Source: Polaribacter pacificus
GTDB taxonomy: Bacteria > Bacteroidota > Bacteroidia > Flavobacteriales > Flavobacteriaceae
Direction of reading: 5' to 3'
DNA: 64,000 nucleotides
NCBI RefSeq assembly: GCF_038024035.1
Contig: NZ_CP150664.1
Coordinates: 372,001-436,000, forward strand
The translations under genes and the position numbers were made by a program. The notes under the pieces were generated by a model. It made no database searches. It was not told the origin of the DNA and saw nothing but the letters and a program-made list of their open reading frames with translations. The number at the start of each line of letters is the position of its first letter. Position 1 is the stretch's first letter. Of this stretch, positions 53,170 to 62,527 are shown piece by piece.

Positions 53170-53404
53170 TCGTTTTGAAGACGGTGTTTATCTAGCCTAT
53201 GTTGGCCTATACTGTTATTAAAGTTCTGCTGTAAATTTAATTAAAAAATTATACTAGGCTCCAATCATTTTTTAGAGAAAGAGTTTCTGCTTGTAAAATT
53301 GATGCGCAAGGATAATTTCGCAACTAAATAAGTATGCTGCAATAGCAGTAATGAACCCGTTAAGTATTTTACTTACTGCCATTGCTCATACCTATAAACA
53401 CGTA

Positions 53405-53884
53405 CTATTTGTGAATCAGCAAATTGCTAATCAATTGATGCCATTTATATATCGAATCAATTTCGCCGTTAAACTGATAGTTTATTTCTTCATCGTAAAA
53501 ATCTAAAACTATCGCAGGTTTGTTTTTATCGATGGAAATTAGTTTCAAATACAACTTTTCAATTGTTTTAGTTTTATTTGGGTTTTCTCTACTTTGGTTA
53601 ATCTGCTCGCATTTTTTAATCTTTGCAAGGTCTATAAACTGTTCTGTTAGCTTTGTTTCATTCTTGAGGACAAAAAAAAGTGTTCTTTTGTTTTCATCAA
53701 TACCAATGGCGTAATTGCCACAAATTTCTGATTGATTGATATTGCAATTGTTTTTTTGCGCTAAATTATGAAGCGCTACTACTATTTTTTTCTCTGCTGT
53801 TTTTCTGTTTTTGCTAGTGATTACAAAAGGTATGATACATACAGCAAGACAGAATATGCCTATTAAGGCGATTCCTAAATCCAT
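53405..53884 (-). CDS. Unknown membrane-anchored protein
   Basis: A 159-residue protein with one N-terminal helix (about 4-23) and a soluble domain of mixed alpha/beta type (EICGNYAIGIDENKRTLFFVLKN). I do not recognise a family. It is 235 bases before the AraC gene on the transcript, and codon use looks like its neighbours. A clean AT-rich palindrome (53921-53942) precedes it. Confidence 0.65.
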   Translation of the reverse strand: MDLGIALIGIFCLAVCIIPFVITSKNRKTAEKKIVVALHNLAQKNNCNINQSEICGNYAIGIDENKRTLFFVLKNETKLTEQFIDLAKIKKCEQINQSRENPNKTKTIEKLYLKLISIDKNKPAIVLDFYDEEINYQFNGEIDSIYKWHQLISNLLIHK

Positions 53885-53920
53885 TTTAATATTGTTTAAT
53901 GATTGTTATACGGTTATTTA

Positions 53921-53942
53921 TATATAATGAAGACATTATATA
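53921..53942. repeat. Perfect AT-rich inverted repeat
   Basis: TATATAATG and CATTATATA separated by AAGA, a 9-bp stem in the 103-base gap between the small exported-protein gene and the unknown gene. It may end the upstream transcript or bind a protein. Confidence 0.45.
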
Positions 53943-53987
53943 TTGATGTTTGTTAAGCTAGCTAAAGCCTCTAAAACGTTGGCCGTA

Positions 53988-54365
53988 TTACCAAAAACTA
54001 TGGAAAGGAAAGATGAGATTAGACTTTCTATGTCGAATCAATAAATTTGTAAAGTGATTGCTGTACTGTTTAAACTGTGCGTTTAACAGACAATCATTTA
54101 AAATAGATTTATCAAAGTTAACATCTTGATAGCTTAACTTTAAATTAGGTATGGAGTAATCTGAGACCTCAGAAACAGCTAATTCAGATTGTTGGGTATG
54201 AAGATTTATTATTTTTGATGTGCTTGCATAAACAGCTGCTTCTTTATTAATTTCATTTTGAGCGACTTTTCCTGAAAAGGACACTGCACTTAACGAAACA
54301 AATAACCCAAAACAATAGATGCATACAAGAACCAGTGATTTTAATAGCTTTTTAAAGTCTTTCAT
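53988..54365 (-). CDS. Small exported or membrane protein next to the K+/H+ antiporter
   Basis: A 125-residue protein with a signal-anchor (about 12-32) and a soluble tail ending NLIFPFHSFW. I do not recognise a named family. Its ATG is two bases after the antiporter stop, so the two are very likely co-translated. It lacks other transmembrane helices. Confidence 0.72.
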   Translation of the reverse strand: MKDFKKLLKSLVLVCIYCFGLFVSLSAVSFSGKVAQNEINKEAAVYASTSKIINLHTQQSELAVSEVSDYSIPNLKLSYQDVNFDKSILNDCLLNAQFKQYSNHFTNLLIRHRKSNLIFPFHSFW

Positions 54366-54367
54366 AG

Positions 54368-55840
54368 CTAGATCATTGAAGTTTGTTCTAAAACCTCATT
54401 AACTTCGGCTAAACTATCCTCATTATCTAATAGCACCACCAATATATCATCTGCTTCAATAATAGTAGATCCGCCTGGTCGAACAAATTTACCGTCTCTT
54501 TTGATCATGATAATAAATGCTGATTTTGGAAAATGCAAATCAATAATTCGCTTACTTACAGCAAAACTATTTGGAGGTATTGAAACTTCTTTCATTGCTG
54601 ATTTTGGCAAATTCAGAATATAGCGATCATTTTCGGCAATTGGCTTTACTTCATCTGGCAGTGCGACATTTAACCATTTAGCAAAAATGGACAAAGTAGT
54701 TCCTTGAATCAAAACAGAAGTAACAGAAATAAAGAAAACAATATTAAAAATCATATTTGCTTTTTCTATACCAGCTAAAAGTGGATAGGTTGCAAATACA
54801 ATTGGTACAGCACCTCTTAATCCTACCCATGAAATATAGAATTTTCGTCTCAACTTCATTTTAAAAAAGAGCAAACTAATAAAAACACTAATTGGTCTAG
54901 CTACTAAAATTAAGAAAACAGAAATTAGTAATCCAATCCCCATATAGGGTATAATCTCAGATGGAAACACAAGCAGTCCTAAAGTAAGGAAGAGTACTAT
55001 TTGCATTAGCCAGGCAATTCCATCAAACATTTTTAAAATGGTTGATTTGTGTATCAAATCTTGATTTCCGAGGTATACGGCACAAATATAGATTGATAGA
55101 AATCCATTACCACCAATAAAGTCAGTGGCAGAAAAGGTAATAAACATCAATGCAATCACTAAAACTGGATAAAGACCTTCAAACCCAAGTTTAATTTTAT
55201 TGATGGTCATCTTGCTTATTTTACCAAATGTAAATCCTGCGATACCTCCCAAAACCATCTGTTGAAGAAACATTAAAATGATCGTTACATAATTTTGATC
55301 TTGATTAATGACCAAGGTTAAAAAAGAAATGGTTAACACATAAGCCATTGGGTCATTACTCCCGCTTTCTAACTCTAAGGTTGGTCTTAAATTATTTTTT
55401 AACGCTAGGTTTTTAGATCGCAAAATAGAAAATACAGCCGCTGCATCTGTTGAGGATACAATAGACCCAAGCAATAAGCTTTCAAAGATGGTGAAATCGG
55501 TTACAAACCAAACAAAAGTACCCAGTGTAACGGCGGTTAATAACACCCCTACCGTAGAGAGCATAATTCCTTCTTTTAAAATAGGCTTTACAGATTTCCA
55601 GTTGGTATCAAGCCCCCCAGAAAATAAGATAAAGTTTAGAGAAACAATTCCTATAAATTGAGCAATTTTTGGATCATTAAAGCGAATTCCTGCAATCCCT
55701 TCAGAGCCTGCAAGCATTCCTATTGTTAAGAAAAGAATTAAAGTTGGAACCCCAAATCTATACGAAGTCTTCCCTACAACGATGCTTATAAAAAGCAATA
55801 GGGATCCAACTAAGAGTATGTTTTCGATGGTTAAATTCAT
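54368..55840 (-). CDS. Potassium/proton antiporter with TrkA_C domain (NhaP2/CvrA type)
   Basis: A 490-residue CPA-family cation/proton exchanger with about 12 helices (1-390) and a cytoplasmic RCK C-terminal (TrkA_C) domain (about 400-490, MKEVSIPPNSFAVSKR, DDILVVLLDNED). The ion-binding motif LELESGSNDPMAYVLTI matches NhaP2-type K+/H+ antiporters. It protects against potassium or alkali stress. Co-transcribed with the small exported protein gene downstream; a TAAATTTG box is 26 bases upstream. Confidence 0.9.
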   Translation of the reverse strand: MNLTIENILLVGSLLLFISIVVGKTSYRFGVPTLILFLTIGMLAGSEGIAGIRFNDPKIAQFIGIVSLNFILFSGGLDTNWKSVKPILKEGIMLSTVGVLLTAVTLGTFVWFVTDFTIFESLLLGSIVSSTDAAAVFSILRSKNLALKNNLRPTLELESGSNDPMAYVLTISFLTLVINQDQNYVTIILMFLQQMVLGGIAGFTFGKISKMTINKIKLGFEGLYPVLVIALMFITFSATDFIGGNGFLSIYICAVYLGNQDLIHKSTILKMFDGIAWLMQIVLFLTLGLLVFPSEIIPYMGIGLLISVFLILVARPISVFISLLFFKMKLRRKFYISWVGLRGAVPIVFATYPLLAGIEKANMIFNIVFFISVTSVLIQGTTLSIFAKWLNVALPDEVKPIAENDRYILNLPKSAMKEVSIPPNSFAVSKRIIDLHFPKSAFIIMIKRDGKFVRPGGSTIIEADDILVVLLDNEDSLAEVNEVLEQTSMI

Positions 55841-55866
55841 TGTTATAGTCCTTCAATCTGAAAGCA

Positions 55867-55874
55867 CAAATTTA
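55867..55874 (-). promoter_or_regulatory. Putative -7 box of the antiporter operon
   Basis: CAAATTTA reads TAAATTTG on the minus strand, a perfect TAnnTTTG, 26 bases before the antiporter ATG. Confidence 0.5.
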
Positions 55875-55922
55875 GTTTATTTATCAATTAAAATAATTAA
55901 TTATTCAGATTGTTTTAAGCTA

Positions 55923-56303
55923 TTATTGAATTTTAAAAAACTTTTTTACAAAAGCAAATTTCTCATTTTTTGTCATCTTATCCGCTGACTTTAATTCTAT
56001 TTTTATATCCTTAAAGTGACGATCTTTATTTAAATAATTAAGGAGCTCTTCTTTTGCATTAGTTGGACCAAATAAAAGAACATGTTGATATTTTAAAATC
56101 TCAGAAGAAATTGTTTTATAAAATTCTTCATGCATTTGCTGTTCCTTATTGTGCATAATGTCTTCACTTCTACTCAAGGCTTCTAGTTTTGTGTTAGTTG
56201 TAAATGGAGATACTATAGTGCGTAGATCATCTTTTAAATTTAATTCTATAAGTTGAGCCTCTGAGTGATCCATCCAAATACCTAATCTGTTTTTTGCTTC
56301 CAT
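55923..56303 (-). CDS. Pelota/eRF1-like small protein
   Basis: A 126-residue protein. GIWMDHSEAQLIEL at the N-terminus, the helical HNKEQQMHEEFYKTISSEILKY and the LLFGPTNAKEELLNYL strand-loop are like the bacterial eRF1/Pelota-type family that is sometimes called translational machinery protein. The resemblance is from memory and should be checked. It is 22 bases after a 73-residue gene and 82 bases before the antiporter gene. Confidence 0.7.
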   Translation of the reverse strand: MEAKNRLGIWMDHSEAQLIELNLKDDLRTIVSPFTTNTKLEALSRSEDIMHNKEQQMHEEFYKTISSEILKYQHVLLFGPTNAKEELLNYLNKDRHFKDIKIELKSADKMTKNEKFAFVKKFFKIQ

Positions 56304-56325
56304 ACGTTGTTGTAATTAATTAGAA

Positions 56326-56547
56326 TTAATTTTGATTCTTGTTTTTGCGTTCTATAGCATACCATACTAGTAAATTATTTAAAGATTCTAAATAATCTTT
56401 AAGTTCTTTGTTTTGTACTCCGTGATTTGAGTTGGGCACAAAATGAACTGGGAATTCATCCAAATATTTAATCAATTCAGGATACTCTTCTTGAATTTTT
56501 TGAGTTGCTAAGAAAATTAAGTCGTTTAATTTTTTTTGTGTATCCAT
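56326..56547 (-). CDS. Small conserved-type protein, unknown
   Basis: A 73-residue acidic protein with no signal peptide and mostly helical character (KKLNDLIFLATQKIQEEYPEL, KELKDYLESLNNLLVWYA). I do not recognise it. It is followed after 22 bases by the Pelota-like gene and is probably co-transcribed. The 266-base gap upstream holds no obvious gene. Confidence 0.65.
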   Translation of the reverse strand: MDTQKKLNDLIFLATQKIQEEYPELIKYLDEFPVHFVPNSNHGVQNKELKDYLESLNNLLVWYAIERKNKNQN

Positions 56548-56813
56548 TTTCTTTGTAGTTTAAAATTAAAGTCAGTGATAATGAATAATAATTCAGCAAT
56601 CAATCAGCTCTTATCCATTTTAGATTTATTTTCTGATGTTTTAGAAGTAATTTATGAAGTCTAGTTTACACAGAAAAGCTACTAGAGAAAGAATATGTAT
56701 GGATGGCTTCCACTCAAAGATACGTACTATAAACGCCAATCCATAGCTTTGTTAAGTTTTTATTTATTAAGTAGTTAGGTAATAATGGTAATCGTAGGCT
56801 TATTCCTTTCTAT

Positions 56814-57497
56814 TTAAACGCGAACAATTTTACCGTCATCAAGCTCAATAACCCGACCAGTTTTTTCTGCAAAAATTAGATCATGAGTTACTACTAATAA
56901 GGTTTTATTATAAGTCTCTGTAAGTTCCTTAAATATATTAAATACAATATCTGCATTTTTGCTATCTAGGTTTCCCGTAGGTTCATCACACATAATAATC
57001 AATGGATCATTGATCATGGCTCTAGCAATTGCTACACGTTGTTTTTCACCTCCAGATAATTGATTGGCTTTTTTAAGGGCTAATTTCTCTATTCCTAAGG
57101 CTTTTAAATATTTGTATGCATTACTTTCTAGTTCTTCCTCGCTAATTTTATCTAGCTTAAAACCGGGCAACATGACATTCTTTAAAACACTAAACTCATT
57201 GAGCAAATAATGAAACTGAAAAACAAAGCCAATTTTCTCATTTCGTAAAACCGCTAATTCTTTTTCTGATTTCTGACTTAGGTTTACCCCATCTATCAAC
57301 AGTTCTCCCGTAAAATCTGTATCCATGGTTGATAAAATGTACAACAAAGTAGACTTTCCGCTACCAGATCTACCTATAATTGATGCATAATCACCTCGTT
57401 GAAGACTAAATGATACATTCTTTAATACATCAATCTTTACTGGATCTTTGAATGATTTATAAATTGAGCGAGCTTCTAGTACTGTTTTGTCTTCCAT
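56814..57497 (-). CDS. ABC transporter ATPase (MacB/LolD type)
   Basis: A 227-residue ATPase with Walker A GRSGSGKST (about 41-49), signature LSGGEKQRVAIARA, Walker B LIIMCDEPTGNLD. It powers the adjacent FtsX-type permease. Its ATG directly abuts the permease stop, so this is the third gene of an exporter operon. Confidence 0.94.
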   Translation of the reverse strand: MEDKTVLEARSIYKSFKDPVKIDVLKNVSFSLQRGDYASIIGRSGSGKSTLLYILSTMDTDFTGELLIDGVNLSQKSEKELAVLRNEKIGFVFQFHYLLNEFSVLKNVMLPGFKLDKISEEELESNAYKYLKALGIEKLALKKANQLSGGEKQRVAIARAMINDPLIIMCDEPTGNLDSKNADIVFNIFKELTETYNKTLLVVTHDLIFAEKTGRVIELDDGKIVRV

Positions 57498-58757
57498 TTA
57501 CTTTCCTCTTATTATAATTACTGGATCAACTTTACTAGCCTTTCTTGCAGGCATCCAGCCTGCTAAATACGTTGTTACCATGGCAAAAACAACGGCTATA
57601 GAATAATATTGCAAGCCATAATTAATTGGATAGGTATCAACAGTGGGCAATGAAGGCGTATTAAATGGAATAGCATCTATAATGACAGATATTAAAAACC
57701 CGAAAAGGACGCCTGTTAATGCCCCAGAAACCCCAATGCTTAAAGAAATCGATATAAAAATTTTCTTGATGTCACTCCCAGCATACCCAATAGCCTTTAA
57801 AATGGCAATCGTATCCATTTTTTCATAGATTAACATATTAAGAATATTGTAAATACCAAAGCCAGAAACAATGAGCAAAGTAATTCCAACGGCATAAGAA
57901 ATAATAGAACGAACGCTGCTTCCAGTTTCAAATTGAGCATTGGCCGTTTGAATGTCTTCTGCATCAAGTTTAAATAGTTTTTCATACTCTAAAGCAATAG
58001 CTGGTGCATTGTTTAGATCTTTAAGTTTTATTTGAATATCGCTAATATAATTGCTGTCCTCTCCCATTATTTTTCTAGCAGTAGTTAAACTAGTAAAACT
58101 CTGAACCTTATCAATTTCTGACATTCCCGATTGAAAAAAAGCAATTACTTTTAAAGAAAATTGCTCTCCTTGAGTAGAAGTTACCGTGATAACTTCTCCA
58201 ATTTTTGCATTCATTATTTCAGCGGCATCTTGTCCTAAAATAATACTATTAGAAACCGTTTCTAGCTCGTGATAATTACCTGCGGTTATATAATCACTAA
58301 ATGCAAATAATTTTGCCTCTTGATAAACATCAATCCCATTAATAATACCGTTTAAATCTATATTACCAAGATTATAGAAGACTTGAGTGGTTATTTTAGG
58401 AGCTATACCCACAATTCGATCATCCTTTTGAAGCTTGTTTATAATTGGTTGAGCATTGTATATTTCTTTCCGGGCATTAATCGGTTTTACTGAATTTATA
58501 AAATTATGATAGTTTTGATATCGTTCACTTAAATCAATGGGTTGCTGCTTAGATGGTAAAATATCATTATACAGGCGAACATGAGGAGTTCTGTTTAAAA
58601 CCAGACCATCAAGCAATTGATTTAAACCTTCCATAAACCCAAGAAGGGAGATAAACAAAGCAATACTAAATGCAACTCCTATTGCAGCAACAAGGGTTTG
58701 TTTCCACCTGGCAACCATTAGTGCAATAGAAATTTCTGTAATGTGTTTAATTTTCAT
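57498..58757 (-). CDS. FtsX-like ABC permease (MacB type)
   Basis: A 419-residue permease with a first helix (about 17-40), a large periplasmic MacB_PCD domain (40-285), and three C-terminal helices (about 290-410; the FtsX domain). It transmits ATP hydrolysis to the periplasm rather than moving solutes across the inner membrane. Overlaps the membrane-fusion gene by one base (TAATG). Confidence 0.92.
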   Translation of the reverse strand: MKIKHITEISIALMVARWKQTLVAAIGVAFSIALFISLLGFMEGLNQLLDGLVLNRTPHVRLYNDILPSKQQPIDLSERYQNYHNFINSVKPINARKEIYNAQPIINKLQKDDRIVGIAPKITTQVFYNLGNIDLNGIINGIDVYQEAKLFAFSDYITAGNYHELETVSNSIILGQDAAEIMNAKIGEVITVTSTQGEQFSLKVIAFFQSGMSEIDKVQSFTSLTTARKIMGEDSNYISDIQIKLKDLNNAPAIALEYEKLFKLDAEDIQTANAQFETGSSVRSIISYAVGITLLIVSGFGIYNILNMLIYEKMDTIAILKAIGYAGSDIKKIFISISLSIGVSGALTGVLFGFLISVIIDAIPFNTPSLPTVDTYPINYGLQYYSIAVVFAMVTTYLAGWMPARKASKVDPVIIIRGK

Positions 58758-59839
58758 TATTGTTGTAATTCAATAACGGTGTTTTTATCTATACCGCTCT
58801 TAATCTCTACCAAATCATAATCCATAAGTCCAGTTTCTATTTTTTGAAGCTTCCCTCCTTTTAGCGCTACAAAAGAATCATTAATCAGGTAGTTTCTAGG
58901 AATCGTTAACACAGCTTGCTTGGTGTTAATTATAATATTTGCTTCGACAGTCAGGTTAGGGAAAAGTGTTTTTGGACTCTTTGTAAATATTGCATCTGCT
59001 TGAAAAGAGCGGGTCCTACTATTCATCATTGGGTTAATTGCTATAATCTGAGCTTCAAAAACTTCAGAGCTATAGCTATCCATGCGGATAATTATTGTTT
59101 GACCTTTTTTAACCTTAACAATATCAAGCTCATCAATACTTAATTCAATCAAAAACATATCGGTGCCAATAATAGCAGAGGGTTCTTGCATATTAATTAG
59201 CTCTCCTTCTTCTTTATTTAGCTTATAAACCACGCCATCTACTTGGCTTCTAATAATATAATCATCTTCTTTTAACTTAGCAATCTCCAAATTGTTTTTG
59301 CTTTGTTCTGAAACGAGTTTAAGTTGACGTTTAAGATCTTCATAATTTGTGCTTAATCTGTGTAATTCTATTTTTGAATTTTCATAAGCCAATTCTTTTT
59401 GTTCAAATTCTACCCGACTGCCAATTTTATTATTCCACAAGTTTTTTTGTCGTTGATATTGTAAAGAATCATTTAGAAGCTTTCTATTAGCTAATTCTAC
59501 AGCTTTCTTTGCATCAGTTAGCTTAGCTGTGTTTGTTTTGTAATCGTTCGCTATGGAGGTTAGTTGGGCGTTTTTCGTGGCTATTTTTAAATTTTCATCA
59601 TCCATTTGAAAAATAGGATCTCCTTTTTTTACTCGCATCCCTTCTGTTACAAAGACTTTTTTTACAATACCGCTGCCAATACCATAGACTTTATATTGAT
59701 TTTTACTTTTAATAAATCCAGAAGCATAAACACTTTCTGTTATGTTTTTTACTTCTGGAGTGGTTGTTTGAGTTGTGTTTGTACAGGACACAATCAAAAA
59801 ATACAATACAAAAAGCATAAAAAAAGGACTTCTTAACAT
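58757..59839 (-). CDS. Membrane-fusion (HlyD/MacA-like) lipoprotein
   Basis: A 360-residue periplasmic adaptor. I start it at the ATG at 59839, which opens a lipoprotein leader (FLIVSC, Cys19); another ATG at 59908 would add 23 basic residues. A biotinyl-lipoyl half (YGIGSGIVKKVFVTEGMRVKKGDPIFQMDDE), a coiled-coil hairpin (about 80-190), the second lipoyl half and beta-barrel domains follow. With the FtsX permease and ATPase it forms a MacAB-like exporter. No outer-membrane TolC-type gene is adjacent. Confidence 0.9.
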   Translation of the reverse strand: MLRSPFFMLFVLYFLIVSCTNTTQTTTPEVKNITESVYASGFIKSKNQYKVYGIGSGIVKKVFVTEGMRVKKGDPIFQMDDENLKIATKNAQLTSIANDYKTNTAKLTDAKKAVELANRKLLNDSLQYQRQKNLWNNKIGSRVEFEQKELAYENSKIELHRLSTNYEDLKRQLKLVSEQSKNNLEIAKLKEDDYIIRSQVDGVVYKLNKEEGELINMQEPSAIIGTDMFLIELSIDELDIVKVKKGQTIIIRMDSYSSEVFEAQIIAINPMMNSRTRSFQADAIFTKSPKTLFPNLTVEANIIINTKQAVLTIPRNYLINDSFVALKGGKLQKIETGLMDYDLVEIKSGIDKNTVIELQQ

Positions 59840-60013
59840 GCTGCTTGTTGTATACCTCTTTTTAGTATTCAAATATTTTTTATGTAATTTCACTTCAATC
59901 TGAGTCATAAAGTTTCAAGTTAATTTGCTGCTATTTAACCAAAGAGCTACGGACATTAAATTTAAGCAAATAAAAAATAATAACATCAAGTGAATGCCTT
60001 TAAAAATTGGATC

Positions 60014-60047
60014 AAAAAAAAGCCTTCCAAATATGGAAGGCTTTTTA
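60014..60047. terminator. Hairpin terminator of the M28 peptidase gene
   Basis: A 9-bp perfect stem (60021-60029 with 60034-60042, arm AGCCTTCCA) with four-base loop, A run before and T run after, 24 bases past the peptidase stop. It would work in both directions. Confidence 0.85.
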
Positions 60048-60070
60048 CTTTAAACTAACTGTTAGCTATA

Positions 60071-61624
60071 TTATTTTGCTGGAGCTTTGTCTACAACAAT
60101 ACGTTTTTCACGGTTAGCTAATTCCCAAGCTGTATGGAAAACCAAACGAGATCTATTTTCTAACAAATCATAATTAATTTTGTCTGGAGTATCTGATGCT
60201 CTGTGGTAATCATCATGAGTTCCGTTAAAATAGAAAATGATTGGAATATTATTTTTTGCAAAGTTATAGTGGTCAGAACGGTAGTAAAAACGGTTTGGAT
60301 CGTTCTCATCATTATAGGTATAATCCAATTCAATATTGGTAAAGTTTTTGTTTACTTCTTCAGAAATATTGTGTAATTCAGTACTCAACTTATCACTTCC
60401 AATTAAGTAAATATAGTTTCTGTCACCTTCACGTTTAGGATCAATACGTCCAACCATGTCAATGTTTAAATTAGCAACAGTGTTTGCTAAAGGAACTAAT
60501 GGCTCATAATCTGTGTAGTATCTAGATCCTAATAAACCTTTTTCCTCACCTGTAACATGTAAGAAAATAACAGAACGCTTTGGTCCATGTCCGTTATCAG
60601 TAGCAGTTTTGAATGCTTCAGCAACCTCTAATAAAGATACTGTTCCAGATCCATCATCATCTGCACCGTTAAAAATCTCTCCTTTTGCATTAACTCCAAC
60701 GTGATCTAAATGCGCAGAGATAATAATGTATTCATCTGGCTTTTCAGAACCTTTTATATAAGCTGCAACATTTTCTGATGGATGAGATACAGAAATACTT
60801 TTAAAGTTCATGTCAACTTTAGTTTTCACTGTAGCTGGTTTGGTAGATCTAGTAATGTTACTTACAAGAGCTTTACCCATTTTTTCACTAATTAAGAAAT
60901 GGTAAATTTCTGTAGTTCCATCGCCTTTACTAGGTAAAGACAAGCTGTTGCTACCTCCATTTTCTTCACGTTGCTTATAGAATTTTGAATAACGATCAAA
61001 TAATTCATTGTCCATGAAAAACAAAGCTTTTGCTCCGTTATCTTTAGCAGCTGTTCTTTTAGAAGCAATTGCTTGACGTCCATTAGACCATTTTGAAGCT
61101 TTCTTGTCACCACTAAGGATGTTGTTTCCTGCTCTATCTTTTGGCTCACCACTTCTTACAACAACTATTTTACCCTTAACATCTAGGTCTTTATAGTCAG
61201 AGTATTTGTCATCATCAATTCCATAACCAGCATATACTACTTCTGACGCAGATAAATTACCTGTTTCTGCTGCTGTTTGAGAAATAAAATCATCAAAATA
61301 CGTAAATGATTTTCCATTTATAGTAATGTTAACCTCAGGAGTTTTTGCAATACTCAAAGGTACATTTTGAAAATAATTACCTTCAATTAATGGACTGATC
61401 CCTAATTGTTCATATTGCTTTTTAAGATACTCAATAGCCATTTTTTGTCCAGGCTCTCCAGTATCACGCCCTTCAAACTCATCTGAAGCGTAAATGTATA
61501 AATGTTCTTTTAACTCTTCTTGCGTAATAGTACTTCCGTAAGAGATGACATCATCTTGTGTTGCCTCATTTTTACAAGAAAGTACTACAAACATTGCGCT
61601 TAATAGTAATGCTGTTTTTTTCAT
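60071..61624 (-). CDS. M28-family metallopeptidase lipoprotein with PA domain
   Basis: A 517-residue lipid-anchored aminopeptidase (lipobox VVLSC, Cys17). A PA domain is inserted (about 120-270). The two-zinc site is built from His and Asp in ISAHLDHVG and NGADDDGSGT, Glu-Glu in HVTGEEKGLLGSRY, Asp in LNIDMVG and the last His in YRSDHYNF. It cleaves N-terminal residues outside the cytoplasm. Stands alone with its own terminator. Confidence 0.94.
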   Translation of the reverse strand: MKKTALLLSAMFVVLSCKNEATQDDVISYGSTITQEELKEHLYIYASDEFEGRDTGEPGQKMAIEYLKKQYEQLGISPLIEGNYFQNVPLSIAKTPEVNITINGKSFTYFDDFISQTAAETGNLSASEVVYAGYGIDDDKYSDYKDLDVKGKIVVVRSGEPKDRAGNNILSGDKKASKWSNGRQAIASKRTAAKDNGAKALFFMDNELFDRYSKFYKQREENGGSNSLSLPSKGDGTTEIYHFLISEKMGKALVSNITRSTKPATVKTKVDMNFKSISVSHPSENVAAYIKGSEKPDEYIIISAHLDHVGVNAKGEIFNGADDDGSGTVSLLEVAEAFKTATDNGHGPKRSVIFLHVTGEEKGLLGSRYYTDYEPLVPLANTVANLNIDMVGRIDPKREGDRNYIYLIGSDKLSTELHNISEEVNKNFTNIELDYTYNDENDPNRFYYRSDHYNFAKNNIPIIFYFNGTHDDYHRASDTPDKINYDLLENRSRLVFHTAWELANREKRIVVDKAPAK

Positions 61625-61903
61625 GTTATTTGGTTGTTATATTTTAAGTAAATGCGATATTACAAAAAAGAACGTTTATGTAGCTTTCTCTGTGAATCAT
61701 TTAACACTTTTTAACATAATTTCACTCAACTTTTAATAAAGTCGATATTAGAAACAAACTCAATCAATACCATTAGCATTTCGGTACTAGTAAAATCAAT
61801 TATATATTTGTGTGTTTTCTTGTCAAAGCATCAATAATTAGAGTTTAAGCAAAAAACGAATCTAAGATTACTGCCAAATAACTATTGTTTTTTGCTATAA
61901 AAT

Positions 61904-62527
61904 CTATGCTTTAAGTGAATCAAGAGTTAGTTCAAGATTTTTAATATGCACCCCGTACAATTTATTTGACCAAGATACAGTCATCAAATATATCAGTATA
62001 GCTATAGCTAAATATCCAAAAATATAAAGTAACAACGTTGTGATAGGCACGTCCAATAAAATTAGATTTGTAAACAATTCTTCATCCATTTTTAATCTTC
62101 CAAAATAAACGGTTAATAGTGTTAATGGCAATAACAGACTTCCAGAAATTATAGCTGTTTTGTAGACCTCTAAAGTTAATTTAAGATCATAAATAAAATC
62201 CATTACAGTTGCTGTACTGTTGTTGTTTATACTCGTGGTTTTATTTAAAAACCAAGTCATTTTAGCTACATATGTTAAAGTAATTAAACAAACTACAAAC
62301 ATCAATATATAGTAAATTGACTGGGCTAACTGATGCATTTCTATATAGTATGGAGCAGCAAAAAAGAGTACTATAATAACCAATTGAGTCATCATTTCGT
62401 TTCTCATACTTTGCCTTACTCTTTGGATGGGCATTTTACTAGTCTCTATTTCTTTTACAGTTTTAGGAATCCGACCTTCATCCATATTTTGGGCATCCAT
62501 TTTTCTTTTTATATTTTCAAAATCCAT
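61904..62527 (-). CDS. Four-helix membrane protein, candidate anti-sigma partner
   Basis: A 207-residue inner-membrane protein with about 45 hydrophilic residues at the N-terminus and four predicted helices (about 46-62, 71-93, 122-143, 160-185). It lacks a recognised anti-sigma domain. Its start overlaps the ECF sigma gene by 11 bases, so it is translationally coupled to it. This context suggests that the N-terminal tail (DAQNMDEGRIPKTVKEIETS) binds the sigma factor, but that is inference. Confidence 0.75.
   Translation of the reverse strand: MDFENIKRKMDAQNMDEGRIPKTVKEIETSKMPIQRVRQSMRNEMMTQLVIIVLFFAAPYYIEMHQLAQSIYYILMFVVCLITLTYVAKMTWFLNKTTSINNNSTATVMDFIYDLKLTLEVYKTAIISGSLLLPLTLLTVYFGRLKMDEELFTNLILLDVPITTLLLYIFGYLAIAILIYLMTVSWSNKLYGVHIKNLELTLDSLKA

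Noticed and set aside
56581..56664. 27-codon plus-strand frame in the gap upstream of the 73-residue gene
   Set aside because: Too short, no promoter and no recognisable features.
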